NCBI GenBank assembly: GCA_003564505.1
Contig: PXFD01000175.1
Coordinates: 1 to 10,169 of the forward strand
Length of the DNA stretch: 10,169 nucleotides
Origin: Syntrophomonadaceae bacterium
Lineage (GTDB): Bacteria > Bacillota_D > Dethiobacteria > DTU022
Direction: 5' to 3'
The position numbers and the translations under genes are program-made. The number at the start of each line of letters is the position of its first letter. Position 1 is the first letter of the stretch. Below the pieces are notes generated by a model. It had not been told where the DNA came from, ran no database searches, and saw nothing but the letters and a program-made list of their open reading frames with translations. This document shows positions 6,244 through 10,169 of this stretch, one piece after another.

Positions 6244-7299
6244 TTGGTAAAAGTGGCAGTAGATGTCATGGGTGGAGATCATGCACCTGATGAGGTTATT
6301 AGCGGCGCATTGTCGGCGCTTACTTTTTTTAATGACCTGAATCTGGTTCTTATTGGCCAGGAAGGTGATATTAAAAAATATTTAGACAAAAAAGAATATC
6401 CTTCCAATCGTGTTGAGATAGTAAATGCCGATGAAGTTATAAATAGTGATGATGATCCGGGCCTTTCAATCCGGAGTAAAAAAGGATCATCCATGGTTAA
6501 AACTTTACAAATGGTCCGCAAGGGTGAAGCTGACGCTGCTCTTAGCGCAGGTAACACTGGAGCATTAATGGCTGCAGGAGTATTATTCCTGGGGCGATTA
6601 AGCGGCATAAGCAGGCCGGCTCTTCTGACTCCAATGCCAAGCTTTAACGGAAAGCCTGTTTTATTTCTTGATGTAGGAGCAAACATGGATGCCAGTCCGG
6701 AACAGCTCTTGCAGTACGCACAAATGGGCCGAATTTACGCTCAGCAAATTTTAGGTTACAGTGAACCCCGAATAGGTTTGTTTAATGTAGGTGTTGAAAG
6801 CAACAAAGGTAATACACAGGTCAGGAGAGCTTACCAGTTGTTTGATCAGCTTTTGCCGGGTTTTTGCGGAAATGTTGAAGGTAATGAAGTCTTCTTTAAT
6901 GCGGCTGATGTTGTTGTCTGCGATGGATTTATTGGCAATATATTTCTAAAAAGTACAGAAGGTCTTTCCAGGGCTATTTTAAGTCACTTCAGGCAGGAAA
7001 TTCCTAATAAGTTAAGATATAAAGTTGGTGCTTTATTGCTTAGTCCGGTTTTTAATAGTCTGCGTAACCAGATTGACGCTTCAGGTTATGGCGGAGCTCC
7101 TCTCCTGGGAGTAAACGGTCTTTGTATAAAGTGTCACGGCTCTGCAAAGGCAAAATCTATTGAACAAGCTTTAATCAAGCAGGCGCACCCCTTTGTTAAG
7201 AACAATGTTACAAGGCAAATGCAGACCATGCTTGAATTCCTCAATGAAGAAATCAAGGAGACTTCTTTCAGTGAACATAACTGCCAATACAATTATTAG
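6244..7299 (+). CDS. plsX: Phosphate acyltransferase PlsX
   Basis: Makes acyl-phosphate from acyl-ACP and phosphate; PlsY then uses it to acylate glycerol-3-phosphate. PlsX therefore links fatty acid synthesis to phospholipid synthesis at the membrane surface. From TTG 6244 the protein has 351 residues and begins VKVAVDVMGGDHAPDE, the family's N-terminus with MGGDHAP at 9-15. Further signatures are ALSAGNTGALMAAG, LDVGANMDASPEQL, NVGVESNKGN, VVVCDGFIGNIFLKSTEG and GYGGAPLLGVNG. An ATG at 6175 would add 23 unconserved residues and lies inside the hairpin, so I reject it. About 20-25 residues at the C-terminus (after HPFVKNNV) exceed the usual end; the last 29 bases overlap fabH. No fapR gene lies between rpmF and plsX. 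Confidence 0.95.
   Translation: MVKVAVDVMGGDHAPDEVISGALSALTFFNDLNLVLIGQEGDIKKYLDKKEYPSNRVEIVNADEVINSDDDPGLSIRSKKGSSMVKTLQMVRKGEADAALSAGNTGALMAAGVLFLGRLSGISRPALLTPMPSFNGKPVLFLDVGANMDASPEQLLQYAQMGRIYAQQILGYSEPRIGLFNVGVESNKGNTQVRRAYQLFDQLLPGFCGNVEGNEVFFNAADVVVCDGFIGNIFLKSTEGLSRAILSHFRQEIPNKLRYKVGALLLSPVFNSLRNQIDASGYGGAPLLGVNGLCIKCHGSAKAKSIEQALIKQAHPFVKNNVTRQMQTMLEFLNEEIKETSFSEHNCQYNY
7255..7260 (+). promoter_or_regulatory. Shine-Dalgarno of fabH inside plsX
   Basis: AAGGAG lies within the plsX coding region, 10 bases before GTG at 7271. An in-frame ATG at 7244 has no ribosome binding site and would add residues without family similarity, so GTG 7271 is preferred. Confidence 0.7.
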
Positions 7300-8260
7300 T
7301 GGAACAGGGGTTTCTCTCCCAGACACAGTTCTTACTAACAATGACCTGGAAAAAATGGTAGAAACCAGCAATGAATGGATTGTTTCAAGAACCGGAATAC
7401 GGGAAAGAAGAAAACTTGAAAAAGGGCTTTCAAATGTAGATTTATCAGAAGCTGCCGCCAGGGAAGCTCTTGACAGGGCAGCTGTAAAGCCATCTGAACT
7501 AGATTTAATCATTGTAGCAACTGTTACGCCAGATCATCCGACACCCTCAACTTCATGCCTGCTTCAGACAAGGTTAAAAGCTGAAAAAGCAGCAGCTTTT
7601 GATCTTTCCGCAGGATGCAGTGGGTTTGTTTACGCTCTTACTGTGGCTGATCAATTTATCAGGACCGGAGTATATAAAAATGTCCTTGCTGTCGGAGTTG
7701 AAGTCCTGTCAAGAGTTACCGACTGGGAAGACCGCAGTACATGTGTTCTTTTCGGTGACGGGGCAGGAGCAGCTGTTTTAACTGCCGGGGAAGGGGAACG
7801 AGGCATTATCGATTTTTCGCTTCATTCCGAGGGGAGTGGCGCCGAGCTTTTAATGATTCCCGCCGGGGGCAGCGCTATGCCTGCCAGCAAAGAAACTTTA
7901 GAAAACAGAATGCATTTCATTAAAATGAATGGTAATGAAATCTTTAAGTTTGCCGTTAAAGTAGTAGAAGATAATTTAACTTTAATGTTGAAGCGTAATG
8001 GTTATGAAGCCAGTGACCTTGATCACCTATTCCTCCATCAGGCTAACCTGAGAATTATTGAACACATTCGAAAAAGGCTGAAGCTCCCCATCGATAAAGT
8101 TCCTGTCAACATCGATCGATTTGGTAATACTTCTTCAGCGACAATTCCTATAGCTATACATGAAGAGCTGATTGCAGGGCGGCTCGAAAATAACAACCTG
8201 GTGGCCATGGTGGCATTCGGCGCCGGTCTAACCTGGGGCGGGCTGTTGATGAAGTGGTAA
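7271..8260 (+). CDS. fabH: Beta-ketoacyl-ACP synthase III (FabH)
   Basis: Performs the first condensation of type II fatty acid synthesis: acyl-CoA (acetyl or branched starter) plus malonyl-ACP gives 3-ketoacyl-ACP. From GTG 7271 it has 329 residues, a normal length. The catalytic triad is complete: C116 in DLSAGCSGFVYAL, H256 in LFLHQANLRII and N286 in RFGNTSSATIPIA. The N-terminal signature LEKMVETSNEWIVSRTGIRERR region is present (an uninterrupted family match), as are FGDGAGAAVL and a C-terminal AFGAGLTWGG. The gene begins 29 bases before plsX ends, in another frame, which suggests translational coupling. It is followed by a 120-base gap, the longest within the fab genes. Whether it prefers acetyl- or branched-chain CoA cannot be read from the sequence. 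Confidence 0.96.
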   Translation: MNITANTIISGTGVSLPDTVLTNNDLEKMVETSNEWIVSRTGIRERRKLEKGLSNVDLSEAAAREALDRAAVKPSELDLIIVATVTPDHPTPSTSCLLQTRLKAEKAAAFDLSAGCSGFVYALTVADQFIRTGVYKNVLAVGVEVLSRVTDWEDRSTCVLFGDGAGAAVLTAGEGERGIIDFSLHSEGSGAELLMIPAGGSAMPASKETLENRMHFIKMNGNEIFKFAVKVVEDNLTLMLKRNGYEASDLDHLFLHQANLRIIEHIRKRLKLPIDKVPVNIDRFGNTSSATIPIAIHEELIAGRLENNNLVAMVAFGAGLTWGGLLMKW

Positions 8261-8327
8261 TAATTAAGCAGGATTCGGGACTCTAAATTAAGTATTCAGT
8301 ATAAAAAACCAGGAACGATAGAAACGT

Positions 8328-8333
8328 TATAAT
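8328..8333 (+). promoter_or_regulatory. Possible -10 box in the fabH-fabD gap
   Basis: TATAAT lies 47 bases before the fabD ATG in an AT-rich gap. The base at 17-bp spacing upstream starts AAAACC, not a -35, and there is no TGn extension. It could be a secondary promoter for fabD-fabG or a chance match in AT-rich DNA. AACG at 8314-8317 and CGTT at 8325-8328 form a short dyad that overlaps its left edge. Confidence 0.3.
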
Positions 8334-8380
8334 ATATATTTAACTAATAATAGCTTTTAAGGTTAGTGGGTGTGATTAAC

Positions 8381-9304
8381 ATGAAGACTGCGTTTCTTTT
8401 CCCCGGACAGGGGGCACAATTTGTCGGAATGGGCCGCGATTTTTATCAGCATTATTCGGAAGCTAAAGCTGTCTTTGAACAAGCTGAATCTGTTCTCGGT
8501 TCAAACTTTTTAGATATGATATTTGAAGGTCCGGAAAGCAGCTTGCAGATGACAGAGAATACCCAGCCGGCAATATTAACAGTTAGTGTTGCAATCTACC
8601 AGGTTTTAGAAAAACACTTTGCTTTAAAGCCTGAAGGAATGGCCGGGCTCAGCCTTGGAGAGTATAGTGCCCTTGTAGCGGCCGGAGCTCTCTCTTTTAA
8701 GGACGCTTTGCCCCTTGTCCAAAAAAGGGGCATTTTCATGCAGGAAGCAGTGTCCGCCGGTGAAGGCTTGATGACAGCAATAATGGGCTTAGATCATGAA
8801 AAAGTTGAAGAAATATGCAGGGAGGCTTCATCTGAAGGACTGGTATCCCCGGCCAACTACAATTGCCCGGGTCAGGTTGTTATATCCGGTAATAAGAAGG
8901 CGGTGCAATTTGCTGCAAAATTAGCCAGTCAAGCGGGAGCTAAAAAGGTTACAGAACTAAAAGTAAGTGCGCCGTTTCACTGTGCTTTGCTCGAACCTGT
9001 AGAAGCAAGGCTGTCTGATCAATTGGAGCAAATAAAGTTTAATAAGCCTTTAGTGCCAGTTGTATTCAACATATCTGCCCGGGTAGAGCCTGAACCCGTC
9101 CGCATTAAAAATAACCTTGTAAACCAGGTCAGTAACCCTATTTTATGGGAGCAGTCAATTCGCACTTTGATTGAGTTGGGAGTTGATACTTTCGTTGGTC
9201 TCGGACCCGGCAATTCTTTAAGCAGGTTGATGAAAAGAATTGCCCCGGAATATAAAACTCACGCGGTAGAAAATATAGGAGATGTCGATCAAATATTGAA
9301 TTAA
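8381..9304 (+). CDS. fabD: Malonyl-CoA:ACP transacylase (FabD)
   Basis: Transfers malonyl from CoA to acyl carrier protein, supplying the extender unit for fatty acid elongation. From ATG 8381 it has 307 residues, standard length, beginning MKTAFLFPGQGAQFVGMG. Conserved active-site positions are present, one lower than in E. coli numbering: Q10 in GQGAQ, S91 nucleophile, R116 in QKRGIFMQ, H200 in APFHCALLEPV and Q249 before NPILW. The nucleophile motif reads GLSLGEYSAL where E. coli has GHSLG, a known variant in this family as far as I recall. A GTG at 8366 would add five residues, but it lies within the GTGGGTGTGATT ribosome binding region, so ATG 8381 is chosen. It is followed 30 bases later by fabG. 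Confidence 0.96.
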   Translation: MKTAFLFPGQGAQFVGMGRDFYQHYSEAKAVFEQAESVLGSNFLDMIFEGPESSLQMTENTQPAILTVSVAIYQVLEKHFALKPEGMAGLSLGEYSALVAAGALSFKDALPLVQKRGIFMQEAVSAGEGLMTAIMGLDHEKVEEICREASSEGLVSPANYNCPGQVVISGNKKAVQFAAKLASQAGAKKVTELKVSAPFHCALLEPVEARLSDQLEQIKFNKPLVPVVFNISARVEPEPVRIKNNLVNQVSNPILWEQSIRTLIELGVDTFVGLGPGNSLSRLMKRIAPEYKTHAVENIGDVDQILN

Positions 9305-9334
9305 TGTTTTAAGTATAGTAGAAGGGTGGTTTCC

Positions 9335-10078
9335 ATGGATTTAACAGGTAAAAGTGCAATAGTGACCGGAGCATCAAGAGGTATCGGTCGGGTAACGGCC
9401 CTTTACCTGGCCCGGGCAGGAGCTTCAGTAGTTATTAATTACAGCAGCAACCAGGCTGCTGCTGAAGAAGTTGAAAATGAAATAAAAGAAACCGGTGGGT
9501 CAGCAATGATATATCAGGCCAACGTGGCCGATCAGAATCAGTGCGAAGCTTTAATAAAGGCAACTATTGACCATTTTAAGAGAATTGATATACTTGTAAA
9601 TAATGCCGGCATTACCCGTGATAACCTGCTGGTAAGAATGAAACCTGAAGAATGGCAGTCTGTCATCGATACTAACCTAAACGGTGTTTACAACTGCTGC
9701 CGGGTTGCCATGAAGCCTATGCTGAAGCAAAAAAGCGGGGGCAGAATTATTAACATAGCTTCGGTAGCAGGAATTCACGGCAACAGTGGGCAGGCTAATT
9801 ATGCAGCAGCAAAAGGCGGAGTTATTGCGTTTACCCGAACCCTGGCCAAGGAATTGGGATCCAGGAATATTACTGTAAATGCTGTTGCTCCCGGATTTAT
9901 TGAAACCGAGATGACCGAAATTCTATCAGAAGAAATGAAAGAGCAGGTCTTGTCGCGTATTGCCCTGGGCCGGCTGGGCAAGCCCGAAGATGTTGCTGAA
10001 GTAATATTGTTCCTTGCTTCATCTGCTGATTATGTAACTGGTCAGGTAATTTCTGTTGATGGCAGCTTAGCGATGTGA
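9335..10078 (+). CDS. fabG: 3-oxoacyl-ACP reductase (FabG)
   Basis: NADPH-dependent short-chain dehydrogenase that reduces 3-ketoacyl-ACP to 3-hydroxyacyl-ACP in each elongation round. The 247 residues match the family length. The nucleotide-binding motif TGASRGIGR occupies 11-19, NNAGITRDNLL is typical of FabG, and the catalytic residues are S143 (NIASVAG), Y156 and K160 (NYAAAKGG). The region PGFIETEMT and the C-terminal YVTGQVISVDGSLAM complete the match; the last segment is the usual FabG tetramer end. ATG 9335 has AAGGGTGG about 5 bases upstream; a GTG at 9326 lies within that ribosome binding site and is rejected. The position after fabD and before a probable acpP supports the fatty acid role over another SDR function. 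Confidence 0.96.
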   Translation: MDLTGKSAIVTGASRGIGRVTALYLARAGASVVINYSSNQAAAEEVENEIKETGGSAMIYQANVADQNQCEALIKATIDHFKRIDILVNNAGITRDNLLVRMKPEEWQSVIDTNLNGVYNCCRVAMKPMLKQKSGGRIINIASVAGIHGNSGQANYAAAKGGVIAFTRTLAKELGSRNITVNAVAPGFIETEMTEILSEEMKEQVLSRIALGRLGKPEDVAEVILFLASSADYVTGQVISVDGSLAM

Positions 10079-10087
10079 AATAAAAGT

Positions 10088-10104
10088 TGTGACATCCCGT
10101 CACA
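10088..10104. repeat. Small palindrome between fabG and the next gene
   Basis: TGTGAC, five bases (ATCCC), GTCACA: a perfect 6-base dyad starting 9 bases after the fabG stop. No T-run follows directly, so it is a poor terminator. It could be a protein-binding site or a small mRNA hairpin ahead of the next gene. Confidence 0.5.
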
Positions 10105-10131
10105 TTTGTGTTAGTCTTTAAAAATGGAGAG

Positions 10132-10140
10132 AGGAGGTGA
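10132..10140 (+). promoter_or_regulatory. Strong Shine-Dalgarno of the right-edge gene
   Basis: AGGAGGTGA matches the 16S rRNA 3' complement over nine bases; its AGGAGG core ends 7 bases before GTG at 10145. This is the strongest ribosome binding site in the window and suits a highly expressed product such as acyl carrier protein. Confidence 0.8.
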
Positions 10141-10144
10141 GTCG

Positions 10145-10169
10145 GTGAGTACTGAGAATAAAGTAAAAG
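10145..10169 (+). CDS. acpP: Start of a gene cut by the window edge, probably acyl carrier protein
   Basis: Only eight codons are visible: GTG start, then STENKVK. The gene follows fabG at the spot where acpP lies in Bacillus subtilis and many other Bacillota. The residues resemble the usual ACP opening (for example ...EKVKKII). The identity rests on position and these few residues; the diagnostic DSL motif carrying the phosphopantetheine serine lies beyond the edge. Confidence 0.5.

Noticed and set aside
7193..7270. Longer FabH starting inside plsX at 7193 or 7244
   Set aside because: The added residues do not resemble FabH, and neither start has a ribosome binding site.
6279..7512. Antisense ORFs of 135 and 113 aa over plsX and fabH
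   Set aside because: They are shadows of well-conserved sense genes. They are low-complexity in composition and carry no motifs.
10088..10104. Reading the palindrome as a true CRP/FNR site
   Set aside because: The spacing between TGTGA and TCACA is 7, not 6, and these regulators' targets would not be expected inside this operon. It is kept only as an unexplained dyad.
1..10169. CRISPR, transposon, phage, toxin-antitoxin or retron elements
   Set aside because: No direct repeat arrays, transposase motifs, terminal repeats or defence domains were seen. All genes are ordinary housekeeping types in a coherent order.

Overview
The window looks like chromosomal core DNA from a low-to-moderate GC Gram-positive bacterium, most likely Bacillota of the class Clostridia. 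The signs are strong AAGGAGG-type ribosome binding sites, sigma-A-type promoters including one exact consensus, frequent TTG and GTG starts, a NusG domain II protein, and the order yceD-rpmF-plsX-fab. No close genus is claimed. I saw no mobile elements, tRNA or rRNA genes, or CRISPR arrays.

Layout. (1) Positions 1-2460, minus strand: a class A penicillin-binding protein (PBP1A type) that starts at a TTG and runs off the left edge. (2) 2461-2708: an AT-rich divergent intergenic region with a clear extended -10 promoter for the PBP. (3) 2709-4886, plus strand: a fused-subunit NDP-forming acyl-CoA (acetate-CoA) synthetase. (4) 4929-5345: a small membrane-anchored NusG domain II protein. (5) 5346-5424: a perfect-consensus sigma-A promoter whose -35 box is one arm of a dyad. 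(6) 5425 to the right edge, plus strand: yceD (DUF177), rpmF (ribosomal protein L32), plsX, fabH, fabD, fabG and the first codons of a gene that is probably acpP.

How the genes fit together. The right two thirds are the widespread bacterial link between ribosome genes (yceD, rpmF) and fatty acid and phospholipid synthesis. PlsX makes acyl-phosphate from acyl-ACP, FabD loads malonate onto ACP, FabH makes the first condensation and FabG reduces the 3-ketoacyl-ACP. The acyl-CoA synthetase sits where several clostridia carry pta-ackA beside yceD-rpmF. ADP-forming acetyl-CoA synthetase does the net job of Pta plus AckA in one protein, so this looks like a functional replacement at a conserved position. 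The fatty acid regulator gene fapR, often just before plsX in Bacillota, is absent. A strong hairpin occupies the rpmF-plsX gap instead.

I found no clearly new biological system. The points most worth a second look are the operator-like dyad fused to the consensus yceD promoter, the rpmF-plsX hairpin, the acyl-CoA synthetase in the ackA position, and a small palindrome before the probable acpP.
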